Positions 1 to 6,989 of a stretch of DNA of 64,000 nucleotides are shown in pieces. The stretch covers positions 1-64,000 of the forward strand of contig NZ_BJUK01000007.1 of assembly GCF_007989625.1 (NCBI RefSeq). Direction: 5' to 3'. The notes beneath the pieces are model-generated. The model saw only the letters and a program-made list of their open reading frames with translations, was not told where the DNA came from and searched no databases. Source of the DNA: Bisbaumannia pacifica (GTDB lineage: Bacteria > Pseudomonadota > Gammaproteobacteria > Pseudomonadales > Halomonadaceae). Position numbers and translations under genes: made by a program. Positions within the stretch are counted from its first letter, which is position 1, and every line of letters starts with the position of its first letter.

Positions 1-36
1 TTCGCTAGGCCCTGATAGGCCAGGCCCAGAAACGAA

Positions 37-72
37 GAAGCCCGGCGCTAGCTGGGGAGCTCGCCGGGCTTC
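37..72. other. Strong inverted repeat at window left edge
   Basis: GAAGCCCGGCG (37-47) pairs perfectly with CGCCGGGCTTC (62-72), and AGCT (50-53) can pair with AGCT (58-61) around a GGGG loop. On the + strand no T-run follows. On the - strand the tail reads TTCGTTTC, so it could end a leftward transcript, or it could separate the early operon from an upstream gene. Confidence 0.5.
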
Positions 73-98
73 GGGTAATGCAGACAGGAGTAAGCGTA

Positions 99-212
99 AT
101 GCAGGACACGCGAGTGATCAACCGCCCAGATAGCAGCAGCCCGGCGCAGAACGATACTGCTGCCCGGCTGATCGCCGCCCACAAGCACGCCGTGGAGGCG
201 CCTTTTCAATGA
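99..212 (+). CDS. Small hypothetical phage protein, 37 aa
   Basis: Short reading frame starting at an ATG eight bases after AGGAG (86-90) and ending in TGA that overlaps the ATG of the replication gene (ATGA, 209-212). This coupling is the main support. An in-frame ATG at 78 would add seven residues but lacks a ribosome site. The product is polar with no recognised domain; function unknown. It may serve mainly to deliver ribosomes to the downstream initiator gene. Confidence 0.45.
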   Translation: MQDTRVINRPDSSSPAQNDTAARLIAAHKHAVEAPFQ

Positions 213-1150
213 GTGTTGAAGCCATGGGCTGGGCAATGAACCAGCAGATCGTCACCGACTCTGGCGCGCGGTTCGTCCTGGTGGGCTTGGCCAACCACGC
301 CGACAAGTATGGCCGGCACGCCTTTCCTTCGAACGAGACGCTGGCCGAGTACACCGGGCTTACCGGGCGCACGGTGACCCGCAAGATTAATGACCTGCTC
401 GAGCTGGGGGTCATCCGCGAGGGCAACCAGGCGATTGCCGCGGCACATATCGAGCGCGCCGACCGGCGCCCGGTGGTGTACGACATCATCATGTCTGACC
501 TGCCCGAAAAGCGGGGTGACAGAGCGTCATCCCGTAGGAAACGGGGTGACACTGGTGCAGCAACGGGGTGTCATCCTGACGCCAACGGGGTGACATCTGT
601 GCAGGAACGGGGTGACACAGTGTCACCCGAACCGTCCTTGAACCGTCCTTATGAACCATCCAATGAACCGGTTGCGCCGGGGGCTGCGCCCGCCGGCTGC
701 GATCTGATCGGCGAAGTCGTTGAGGAATCCCCCAAGCGCGACGAGCCCCGCGTCGCCATCCCGGCCGATATGCCAGGGCCCAAGGACCAGGGCGCCAAGA
801 CGTTCAAGCCCTGGGCGAACTATGCGATCACCTACCGCCAGCGGTACGGGGTCTACCCGATCTGGAACGCTCGCACCGCTGGCCAACTGGGCCAGCTGGT
901 GGACCGGGTAGGCCCCGACATCGCCCCGGGCATCGCCGCGTACTACCTCCGCATGAACAACCAGTTCTACGTGACCAAGGGCCACCCCGTGGGCCTGTTG
1001 CTGGCGGACTGCGAAACCATCGCGATGCAGATGCAGACCGGCCAGCAGATGACCGCCACCCGTGCCCGCCAGATGGACGGCACGCAAGCCAACGCGAGTG
1101 CCGCCGACGAGGCCAAGCGCCTGCTGGCTGCATCCGGCTGGGAGGACTGA
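209..1150 (+). CDS. Phage replication initiator-like protein with N-terminal HTH
   Basis: 313 residues. The first ~95 form a winged-helix/HTH module of the kind in phage O-type initiators: it opens with an AMGWAMNQ-type start, then LANHADKYGRHAFPS, and a recognition helix in TGRTVTRKINDL. Residues ~100-140 are low-complexity and are encoded by iteron-like repeats, as in lambda O where the origin lies within the gene. The C-terminal part (about 190-280) is a separate helical domain. The ATG at 209 fits the family better than the in-frame ATG at 224. The following gene sits where a helicase loader would be. Origin binding is inferred from family and repeats. Confidence 0.75.
   Translation: MSVEAMGWAMNQQIVTDSGARFVLVGLANHADKYGRHAFPSNETLAEYTGLTGRTVTRKINDLLELGVIREGNQAIAAAHIERADRRPVVYDIIMSDLPEKRGDRASSRRKRGDTGAATGCHPDANGVTSVQERGDTVSPEPSLNRPYEPSNEPVAPGAAPAGCDLIGEVVEESPKRDEPRVAIPADMPGPKDQGAKTFKPWANYAITYRQRYGVYPIWNARTAGQLGQLVDRVGPDIAPGIAAYYLRMNNQFYVTKGHPVGLLLADCETIAMQMQTGQQMTATRARQMDGTQANASAADEAKRLLAASGWED
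512..628 (+). repeat. Iteron-like repeats, candidate phage replication origin
   Basis: Core CGGGGTGACA occurs at 512, 542, 586 and 608, with CGGGGTGTCA at 564. The copies at 542, 564, 586 and 608 are spaced exactly 22 bp, about two helical turns, placing them on one DNA face. The last copy merges into a perfect 19-bp palindrome (610-628) with arms GGGTGACAC and GTGTCACCC. A direct repeat AACCGTCCTT follows at 630 and 641. All lie inside the replication gene, as in lambdoid origins. Origin function is inferred. Confidence 0.7.
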
Positions 1151-1153
1151 GCC

Positions 1154-1900
1154 ATGCCACTGACACGAGACGATGCCGAGCAGCTCCTCGAGCAGCTCTA
1201 CGCCACGGCCGAGGTGCTGGGCTCCGAGATCAAGCCCGCCGCCGCCACGCTGATGATCCGTGACCTGCGTAACTACGAGCGTGCCGAGGTGGAGCAGGCC
1301 CTGGCCCGCTGCCGCGCTGAGATCAACGGCCGGCTAACCCTGGCGGCGATCCTGGAGCGGGTGCCATCCGCCAACGCCTACCTGTCAGCTAACGAGGCCT
1401 GGGCCCTGGCGCTGGCCAGCATGGACGAGGCCGAAACCGTGGTCTGGACCGAGGAGATCGCTAAGGCGCTGGGTGTGGCATCACCGATCCTGACCGAGGG
1501 CGACAAGGTGGGCGCCCGCATGGCGTTCATCGCTGCCTACGAGCGCGAGGTGGAACAGGCCAAGGCTAAGGGAAGCCAGCCGTCATGGAAGCCATCGCTT
1601 GGCCATGATCCGCAACGCCGGGAGATGGCGCTCCAGGAAGCGGCCGAGGCCGGGAAGCTGCCGGCGCCCCGGGTCGAGGCCCTGTTGCCGCCGCCGGAGA
1701 AGCCGGTGACCGAGGAGGGGCGCGCGCAGGTTCGGGAGATCACCAACCACCTGCGTGACCTGATCGCCGGTCGAGACCAAGAGGCCGCACGCCGGCGAGA
1801 GGAGCAGCGCCAGAAGCAGGAAGCCCGCCGCCAGGAGTTGGTTGCTCAGGCCGAGCAGCGGATGCGCGAGCGGAACAACGCTACCCAGAGGAGGGCATGA
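1154..1900 (+). CDS. Putative phage replication-associated protein
   Basis: 248 residues, three bases after the initiator gene. The N-terminal half (1-150) is helical and resembles proteins that follow O-like initiators in phages, where a helicase loader is expected; I cannot name the family. Residues 195-248 form a highly charged Arg/Glu/Gln coiled coil. No ATPase motif is visible. Its stop overlaps the next start (ATGA at 1897-1900), indicating one translational unit. A replication role is inferred from position only. Confidence 0.6.
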   Translation: MPLTRDDAEQLLEQLYATAEVLGSEIKPAAATLMIRDLRNYERAEVEQALARCRAEINGRLTLAAILERVPSANAYLSANEAWALALASMDEAETVVWTEEIAKALGVASPILTEGDKVGARMAFIAAYEREVEQAKAKGSQPSWKPSLGHDPQRREMALQEAAEAGKLPAPRVEALLPPPEKPVTEEGRAQVREITNHLRDLIAGRDQEAARRREEQRQKQEARRQELVAQAEQRMRERNNATQRRA

Positions 1901-2205
1901 GCATGGGCACCGTCACCGAACTGCGCCGCCGGGATCGGCGCCTGGACAACCCCGCGAGCCAGCTGGGCCGGGTCTACCTGGTGCTGCGCGACGCCGACTA
2001 CTGGCTGCAGCTGCATGAGATCGGCGAGGCCATCCTGGCCCGGTTCGAGCAGATGGACAGCCATGCCGCTATCTCGGCGCGCATCCGCCAGTTGCGCGGC
2101 TACGGCCAGACCATCGTCAGCCGCGAGGTATCAGGCCCTGGTAGGGCCCGGCCCCACGAATATCGGTTGGTGACCGCCTGGGGCGGTGGAGGTGATGCGG
2201 CATGA
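1897..2205 (+). CDS. Hypothetical phage protein, winged-helix-like
   Basis: 102 residues; the ATG overlaps the previous TGA, and a second ATG lies at 1903. The middle (about 25-80) contains WLQLHEIGEAIL followed by AAISARIRQLRGYG and a strand-like C-terminus, a pattern compatible with a small winged helix such as those in helicase-primase accessory proteins. No catalytic motif. Function unknown. Confidence 0.5.
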   Translation: MSMGTVTELRRRDRRLDNPASQLGRVYLVLRDADYWLQLHEIGEAILARFEQMDSHAAISARIRQLRGYGQTIVSREVSGPGRARPHEYRLVTAWGGGGDAA

Positions 2206-2336
2206 AGTTTCGCCTTGGCCCCTGGGAGGTGGTTATCCGCCGTGTTCCGCCGCGGCGCCCGACCCGACTTCACGACCATAGCGGCTCCAGCCTGGGGCGG
2301 CAGAAGATCGCGACACGCGGAAGGAGCTCGCTGTGA
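2202..2336 (+). CDS. Small basic phage protein, 44 aa
   Basis: The ATG at 2202 overlaps the end of the previous gene (TGA 2203-2205) and the stop overlaps the GTG start of the next (GTGA 2333-2336). The gene exactly fills an otherwise empty gap in a chain of coupled genes, preceded by GGAGG about ten bases upstream. The product is Arg-rich with no domain. Support is the coupling at both ends. Confidence 0.5.
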   Translation: MKFRLGPWEVVIRRVPPRRPTRLHDHSGSSLGRQKIATRGRSSL

Positions 2337-2839
2337 CCAAGACTCGACGCCAACCCATCTACCTGCGCACCCGCCGCCTGATCGACCCGGCCACCGGCCA
2401 GGAGGTCAGTGCCCTGGTGCCGGCCGGCGCTGCCGATGCCGAGATGATCCGCGAACGCGGGGTCACTATCGGCCAGATGCTTCGGGCCGACCTGACGAAG
2501 CCGCGCAACCCGGAGTTTCACCGCCTGGCCCATGCCCTGGGTGACCTGGTGCGCAAGAACATCGAGGGCTACGAGGGGTGTTCAGCCCACGGGGCCATCA
2601 AGCGCCTGCAGGAGCAGTCGGGGATCGGCTGCGAGATCACCCGCACCGAGATCCCGGGTGTGGGCGTGCTGGTCAGCAAGCAGCCCCGCAGCATTGCCTA
2701 CGACTCCATGGACCAGGGCGAGTTCTTCGAGCTGGTTCGCAGTCTGTGCCGCTTCATTGCTGAGCGCTACTGGCCGCAGTGCACCGCCGAGGAGGTGGAG
2801 CAGATGGTCGAGCTGATGCCGCTGGAGGGAGCCGCCTGA
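2333..2839 (+). CDS. DUF1367 family phage protein (nin-region type)
   Basis: 168 residues. The family pattern is visible in order: a basic segment, ADLTKPRNPEFHRLAHALG, a middle region ending PRSIAYDSMDQGEFFELV, then a C-terminal helix with FIAERYWPQ. DUF1367 proteins occur in the recombination/nin region of lambdoid phages; their biochemical role is not established. The start is GTG within the GTGA overlap; the stop overlaps the next ATG. The neighbours (DUF1364, RusA-like) support a DNA-processing block. Confidence 0.65.
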   Translation: MTKTRRQPIYLRTRRLIDPATGQEVSALVPAGAADAEMIRERGVTIGQMLRADLTKPRNPEFHRLAHALGDLVRKNIEGYEGCSAHGAIKRLQEQSGIGCEITRTEIPGVGVLVSKQPRSIAYDSMDQGEFFELVRSLCRFIAERYWPQCTAEEVEQMVELMPLEGAA

Positions 2840-3168
2840 TGCTGAAGCGAAAGCGAATCGAGAGCCAGCACATCCGCCGGGCCGCCCGGGGCGAGCGCTG
2901 CACGGTGGAGATCCTCGGCACCTGCAACCGTGACCCGGCGACCGTAGTGCTGGCCCACCTGCCGGACGAGAGCCATGGCCTGGCTCGCAAGAGAGATGAC
3001 CTCTCGGCGTGCTTCGCCTGTGATGCTTGTCACGCGGTGCTCGATGGGCGAGTGCCCTGGCCGGACGAGTTCGAGAAGGGGTATCGGGAGTGGTATCAGC
3101 GGCGGGCCATGGTGAGAACCTGGCGCCGGCTGGTGGAGCCGCCCACCTGCTGGTCCGCGATGCCGTGA
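2839..3168 (+). CDS. DUF1364 family protein, HNH-like zinc fold
   Basis: 109 residues. Signature elements are ARGERCTVEILGTCNRDP near the N-terminus, VLAHLPDES, then CFACDACHAVLDGR, giving paired cysteines and histidines typical of this nuclease-like phage family. The ATG overlaps the previous TGA; the stop overlaps a GTG start for the next gene. An in-frame longer start near 2779 would run inside the previous gene and is rejected. Endonuclease activity is a family-level prediction. Confidence 0.7.
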   Translation: MLKRKRIESQHIRRAARGERCTVEILGTCNRDPATVVLAHLPDESHGLARKRDDLSACFACDACHAVLDGRVPWPDEFEKGYREWYQRRAMVRTWRRLVEPPTCWSAMP

Positions 3169-3428
3169 AGCGTGCCGGTAGTGTCCCGCCGATCACCGGC
3201 CGGGTGGACCTGTCATTCACGCCGCGCTTGGGCAAGGGCGTGCGCCGCCGGGACACCAGCAACTACTCGCTCAACGTGAAGCACCTTGAGGACGGCCTAG
3301 TTGCCGCCGGCATCCTGCCGGATGACCGCGGTGAGTATGTGCGCCGAGTGATCCTCGAGCCGCCGGAGATCGACCGGAAGGCGGAGACGGGCACCTGGGT
3401 GGAGATCATTGAGATCGAGGGGGAGTGA
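3165..3428 (+). CDS. RusA-like Holliday-junction resolvase, short form
   Basis: The core RRRDTSNYSLNVKHLEDGL followed by AAGILPDDRGEYV matches the RusA pattern, where spaced acidic residues bind metal for junction cleavage. With GTG at 3165, which forms a GTGA overlap with the upstream stop, the product is 87 aa, shorter than typical RusA (~120). The frame stays open upstream (GTG 3090, TTG 3027), but that region is coding for the previous gene and lacks the usual RusA N-terminus. Either translation starts internally upstream or this is a truncated resolvase. Activity is uncertain. Confidence 0.55.
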   Translation: MKRAGSVPPITGRVDLSFTPRLGKGVRRRDTSNYSLNVKHLEDGLVAAGILPDDRGEYVRRVILEPPEIDRKAETGTWVEIIEIEGE

Positions 3429-3655
3429 TGGGGATTCATCGGAGTGCTATCGAGGAGCTGGGGTGCGATAACCCTGTGGTGCGCCGTGCGCTGGACGGCT
3501 ACCGCTACGGGTACATGGACTACGAGACAGCGATGGAGTCAGCAGTGCTTGCCCTGGTGGCGAGCAATCGAGAGCTGACGAACCAGTGCGTGAATCTGCT
3601 CAAGACGCAGCCATTGCACGTCGTCATGCCAGGGGCGCCATGCTGTACGGAGTGA
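3428..3655 (+). CDS. Hypothetical phage protein, 75 aa
   Basis: The ATG at 3428 overlaps the previous stop (TGATG); a GTG one codon earlier is also possible. The small helical product contains GYRYGYMDYETAMESAVLALV. No recognised domain. Its last ~16 bases overlap the next gene. Function unknown. Confidence 0.5.
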   Translation: MGIHRSAIEELGCDNPVVRRALDGYRYGYMDYETAMESAVLALVASNRELTNQCVNLLKTQPLHVVMPGAPCCTE

Positions 3656-3864
3656 AGCCGGAGGGCATGACGGCAGCAGACTGGACGGTTGAGTGCCAAT
3701 GCCGCCACGTCGCCCGGGAGATGCGTAGGGGACGCAACAGCACCGAGCGCGGGGCCATCTTCGACCGCTGGCAGAAGCAACTGCCGGCGGTGACCCGGGC
3801 CAGGGTAGGGGAGATATGGCGGGAAGGGGTGCCGATGCCAGGCAACGGCAGAGGCAACGGATAG
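3640..3864 (+). CDS. Hypothetical phage protein, 74 aa
   Basis: Starts at an ATG preceded by AGGGG (about 3630-3634) rather than the in-frame GTG at 3586, which has no ribosome site and sits deep in the previous gene. Contains a Trp and Arg/Glu-rich helical segment (ERGAIFDRWQKQLPAVTRARV). The C-terminus is encoded by the start of a CAAC repeat array. No known family recognised. Confidence 0.5.
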   Translation: MLYGVKPEGMTAADWTVECQCRHVAREMRRGRNSTERGAIFDRWQKQLPAVTRARVGEIWREGVPMPGNGRGNG

Positions 3865-3912
3865 GCAACGAGCCAACGAATTCAACGCAACACGGGCAAC
3901 AGACGGCAACGG
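3841..3912 (+). repeat. Clustered CAAC/GGCAACGG short repeats
   Basis: About seven imperfect GGCAACG-like units occur in 72 bp (GGCAACGG at 3841 and 3853, GGCAACGA at 3864, GCCAACGA at 3872, then degenerate copies and CGGCAACGG at 3904). They span the end of one gene and the leader of the next, the gene in the late-regulator position. They could be protein-binding repeats or simple slippage products. Confidence 0.45.
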
Positions 3913-3925
3913 AAGGGGCGACAGG

Positions 3926-4543
3926 ATGCGATTCGGATCAGCACGACAGATGATCTTCGATGCCTATCAGGCGCAGCGGGGCAGTGTGATGGAGTCGGCA
4001 GCGGAGGTAGCCAGACTTGGTGTTAGGGTGCAGACATCTCAGAAGCAAAACAACGACTGGCGGATCGTCCACGGCCTGGAGGCGGGCCAGGTGATTGCCA
4101 GGGTGGAGTCACTACCTCAGCACCTGCAGGCTCTGGCACGATATTGCTTCGGCCCCTTCACTCGAGACGAGCTCGCAGCGGATGCTGAGGTGGTGCAGAT
4201 TGCACTGTACCAGCAGCTCCTAGCCGATGGCGTGAAGTTGCCAGGGCAGAGGAGAGGGAGGCCAACGGCTGAGCAGCTTGATGTGCTGCGACTATTTTGC
4301 GGGGCTGTGCTGCACCATCATGCTGAGGTGACTTGGCCATACTCTCGGCCGGGATTGCCTACACCAAGGATGGTAAAGCGCTGGGTGATGGATCAATTTG
4401 GCTTAGATCTGGATGTCAGGTTCTGGAAAAGAAAGGATAGAGCATCTTGGGGATCTGTATGGAAAAATTCGCTAAATATTTTGGATTCATGGGAGGCTGA
4501 GGTGCTAGTGTCTGTGTCTGATATGGTTTCATGTGTAGCTTGA
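3926..4543 (+). CDS. Hypothetical protein in late-regulator (Q-like) position
   Basis: 205 residues, preceded by GGAAGGGG about a dozen bases upstream. No family is recognised. It is basic and mostly helical, with QRRGRPTAEQLDVLRLFCGAV and a C-terminal segment RFWKRKDRASWGSVW. It is the last gene before cargo and lysis genes, the position occupied by antiterminator Q in lambdoid phages, so late-gene regulation is a reasonable guess from position only. Base composition drifts AT-rich over its last 200 bases, into the cargo gene. Confidence 0.45.
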   Translation: MRFGSARQMIFDAYQAQRGSVMESAAEVARLGVRVQTSQKQNNDWRIVHGLEAGQVIARVESLPQHLQALARYCFGPFTRDELAADAEVVQIALYQQLLADGVKLPGQRRGRPTAEQLDVLRLFCGAVLHHHAEVTWPYSRPGLPTPRMVKRWVMDQFGLDLDVRFWKRKDRASWGSVWKNSLNILDSWEAEVLVSVSDMVSCVA

Positions 4544-4569
4544 TTTTAGTCTAGTCTTGGGAGGAAGAT

Positions 4570-5520
4570 GTGGAGTGGAAGGAGGAGTTCTTGCAGTCTG
4601 TGGTTAGAAAGGAGGGGGTTGACCCCTTTCTTCTTGAGAAAATGTCAAACCATTACATGCCAAAAAAGTTCTATAGATACAGGTCGTTTAATGAGAATAA
4701 TAAAGACGCTTTGTTGCTTGGCTATGAATGGATGTCATACCCAGATGAATACAACGACCCATTTGATGCGAGGCTTTTTTACAGTCATCAAGACTTTTCT
4801 GACTATGTTTTTAATGGTGTTTTTGTTTCCAGGGCTAATCCTAGGATCTTGAAATTAATAAGAAAGCTTATAGGGGTTAAAGATATTGATCTCGGCGCGG
4901 GTCGTATCGATAGGCAGCTGGAGGTGGCATCTAAGAGGAAGCATGGAAAGGTAGTGTCTGCAGCAAAGGATATGATTAGAGATGTTGGATCAATGGCCAG
5001 GGATTTTTCTGGGAACCTGGTAAGAGAGTTGGATGAAAGAGTTAGGCGAAGCTCTTTAATTTGCTCTTTTTCAACTTCTTTGAGCAATGAGCTTATGTGG
5101 GCTCACTATTCTGACTCACACAAAGGGTACTGCCTTGAATATGGTTGTCCAGAAATCATTCCAGAAAATGGCGGGCTGTTTCTCCCCGTGGTTTATAGAG
5201 AAGAGCCTTTGGATGTAACAAAGGCCATGAAGGATTCTTTTCCAGATGGTAAGGGGGCTGGGAATGCTGTGATAGCTAGTGCCATAGTGAAATCTTCGAA
5301 ATGGGAGTATGAAGATGAGTGGCGATACTGTGTCCTGTGCCAAGAGGAAAATCGTCATCTCAGGGCTTTCGAGCCCCAAAGGCTTTTGCTAGGTTGTAAG
5401 GCTCAAAAAAATGTTAGAAATGAATTGGCTGAAATATGTAGAGATAAAGGTTTGCCAATGTACCAGATGCAGCGATCTTCTACATCCTTTTCCATCGTTG
5501 AGGGTGAGCGCATAGTCTAG
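4570..5520 (+). CDS. DUF2971 family protein, AT-rich cargo gene
   Basis: 316 residues with the DUF2971 layout: KKFYRYRSFNEN, NDPFDAR, a central charged helix, then SSLICSFSTSLSNELMWAHY and SHKGYCLEYG, and KWEYEDEWRY near residue 260. Such genes are common in mobile elements and defence islands; the molecular function is unknown. Translation starts at GTG 4570 after GGAGG (4560-4564); the overlapping ATG at 4568 is in another frame. Codons are conspicuously AT-rich compared with flanking phage genes, a sign of recent transfer. A terminator follows. A moron role is inferred. Confidence 0.7.
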   Translation: MEWKEEFLQSVVRKEGVDPFLLEKMSNHYMPKKFYRYRSFNENNKDALLLGYEWMSYPDEYNDPFDARLFYSHQDFSDYVFNGVFVSRANPRILKLIRKLIGVKDIDLGAGRIDRQLEVASKRKHGKVVSAAKDMIRDVGSMARDFSGNLVRELDERVRRSSLICSFSTSLSNELMWAHYSDSHKGYCLEYGCPEIIPENGGLFLPVVYREEPLDVTKAMKDSFPDGKGAGNAVIASAIVKSSKWEYEDEWRYCVLCQEENRHLRAFEPQRLLLGCKAQKNVRNELAEICRDKGLPMYQMQRSSTSFSIVEGERIV

Positions 5521-5569
5521 CTTGCGTTATGCATCTTTTTTCCTTACTCTATCCCCATATTCGAACACT

Positions 5570-5598
5570 GCGCCCTGGCCTCGAGCCGGGGCGCTTTC
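5570..5598 (+). terminator. Intrinsic terminator after DUF2971 gene
   Basis: GCGCCCTGGC (5570-5579) pairs with GCCGGGGCGC (5585-5594) through one T-G pair, followed by TTTCGT. It isolates the AT-rich cargo gene from what follows. Confidence 0.65.
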
Positions 5599-5661
5599 GT
5601 ATCAGGCCCTGCCGGTTCCCGGTGGGGCGCCGTGGCCCTAGGTCAGGATGGCGAACCTGGA

Positions 5662-5719
5662 ACTCCATGTCTAAGCTGAGGTTTGTGCCAGAAGGCGCAT
5701 ACAATCAACGACATGGAGT
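5662..5719 (+). promoter_or_regulatory. 10-bp inverted repeat before the DUF3892 gene
   Basis: ACTCCATGTC (5662-5671) and GACATGGAGT (5710-5719) are perfect inverted repeats 38 bp apart. Between them is TACAAT (about 5700-5705), a plausible -10 hexamer; no convincing -35 is seen. The second arm ends six bases before the start codon of the next gene. It could be an operator pair or a long-loop RNA hairpin hiding the ribosome site. Confidence 0.4.
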
Positions 5720-5725
5720 CAACTC

Positions 5726-5989
5726 ATGACAGACCGTAGGGTTACAGCAACTGGCAAAGACGACGATGGCGACATCACTAAGCTTTGTGGAGGTTTAGGC
5801 TCCTGGGGCAGCGTTTCCAAGAGTCAGGCTATCAACGAGATCGAGCGCGGGGATTACACCTACTATGTACAAGAGGAGCCCGGCCCCCGGGCGACGGTTC
5901 GAGTCGTAGGCACGTATCCGAACAAGTATCTCCGCACAGATGCTGACTCCTCGAGCAATAACAACCTCGATAACTTGCCACACTGCTAG
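5726..5989 (+). CDS. DUF3892 family protein
   Basis: 87 residues. The family pattern is clear: VTATGKDDDGDITKLCG, then WGSVSKSQAINEIERGDYTYYV, a strand pair, and KYLRTDADSSSNNNLDNLP at the end. DUF3892 proteins are small, widespread and of unknown function. It stands alone between two terminators with its own leader, so it is probably an independently expressed cargo gene. Confidence 0.7.
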   Translation: MTDRRVTATGKDDDGDITKLCGGLGSWGSVSKSQAINEIERGDYTYYVQEEPGPRATVRVVGTYPNKYLRTDADSSSNNNLDNLPHC

Positions 5990-6010
5990 GTACAACGCCT
6001 GCATACACAG

Positions 6011-6036
6011 AGGCTCGCCATCGGCGGGCCTTTTTC
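6011..6036 (+). terminator. Intrinsic terminator before lysis genes
   Basis: AGGCTCGCC (6011-6019) and GGCGGGCCT (6023-6031) form a stem around ATC with one mismatch, followed by TTTTT. It separates the cargo gene from the lysis module. Confidence 0.75.
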
Positions 6037-6047
6037 GTTTCCTCTCA

Positions 6048-6059
6048 CGCCGTGAGGCG
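6048..6059 (+). promoter_or_regulatory. GNRA hairpin, leader of endolysin gene
   Basis: CGCC-GTGA-GGCG, a perfect 4-bp stem with a GTGA tetraloop, 13 bases before the endolysin ATG. First member of the hairpin family described in the findings. It contains GAGG (6054-6057). Confidence 0.7.
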
Positions 6060-6072
6060 CCGGAGACCTATC

Positions 6073-6639
6073 ATGACGCACCCCCTGCAACGTCGCCTGA
6101 TCGATGAGCTGATCGACCGGGAGGGCGGCTATGTCGATCATCCCGCCGACCGGGGCGGGCCGACGCGCTACGGCGTGACCGAGGCCGTGGCACGCGAGTA
6201 TGGCTATCGCGGTGACATGCGTGAGCTGCCCATCGAGCTGGCCCGTGAGATCTCCGCCGACCGCTACTGGCATAGCCTGCGCCTGGACGACATCGTGCCG
6301 CTTCACGAGCCGCTGGCCGAATACCTGTTCGACTATGGCTATCACTCCGGCCCGGGGCGCCCGGGGCGCGACTTGCAGCGGCTGCTCAACGTGCTCAACC
6401 GCCAAGAGCGCGACTACCCGGACGTGGTGGTCGATGGCGCGGTGGGGCCGAAGACGCTGGCGGCGCTGGGCGGGTATCGCGATACTCGGCGCGCCCCCGG
6501 CCTGGTGGTGCTGGCCGAGTCGCTCAATGGGCTGCGCAAGGCCTTCCTGGTCGAACTGGCCGAGAAGCGGGAGAGCCAGGAGGCGTTCACCTACGGGTGG
6601 CTGCGCCGCGTCCTCGAGCTGCGAGACGGAGGCGCCTGA
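6073..6639 (+). CDS. Endolysin, GH108 N-acetylmuramidase
   Basis: 188 residues. The N-terminal GH108 signature EGGYVDHPADRGGPTRYG starts at Glu17, the predicted catalytic acid for cutting peptidoglycan glycan strands. The C-terminal ~80 residues match the small peptidoglycan-binding domain that follows GH108 (VDGAVGPKTLAALGGY). There is no signal peptide, so release needs a holin, and two holin-like genes follow directly. The ATG at 6073 after CGGAGA is chosen over an upstream in-frame start lying within the leader hairpin. Confidence 0.9.
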   Translation: MTHPLQRRLIDELIDREGGYVDHPADRGGPTRYGVTEAVAREYGYRGDMRELPIELAREISADRYWHSLRLDDIVPLHEPLAEYLFDYGYHSGPGRPGRDLQRLLNVLNRQERDYPDVVVDGAVGPKTLAALGGYRDTRRAPGLVVLAESLNGLRKAFLVELAEKRESQEAFTYGWLRRVLELRDGGA

Positions 6640-6989
6640 TGCCATGGAAGGATGTGAGCTGGTGGCAGGCGCTGCTGGATGCCGCCTCGATCTGGTGGGA
6701 GGACGCCCTACTGGCGGTCTCGGTGGGGTTCGCGGTCATGATCGGGCTGCTCGCTAAGATCGCCCACGAGGTCCAGTCGGGGCAACGGCGGCGCTTCATC
6801 ACGCGCCGGCTGTGGCTGGATATTCCCGCCCTGGTGGCCATGGTCTCCGTGGCCGCGGGCATCAACGTCTATTTCGAGCTGGATGGCTGGCCATCCTCCG
6901 CCGTTGGCGTGGTGTGCGGCTGGCTGGGACCGCGCAGCATCGACGTGCTGCTGATGGCCGTGGCCGAGCGTGTCAGGGGAGGCAAGTGA
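6639..6989 (+). CDS. Putative holin, three membrane segments
   Basis: 116 residues; the ATG overlaps the endolysin stop (TGATG). Membrane segments at about 22-41, 58-79 and 87-107, with a basic loop QRRRFITRR between the first two, as in phage holins. Position directly after the endolysin supports a role in timed membrane permeabilisation. The exact holin class is not assigned. Confidence 0.7.
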   Translation: MPWKDVSWWQALLDAASIWWEDALLAVSVGFAVMIGLLAKIAHEVQSGQRRRFITRRLWLDIPALVAMVSVAAGINVYFELDGWPSSAVGVVCGWLGPRSIDVLLMAVAERVRGGK

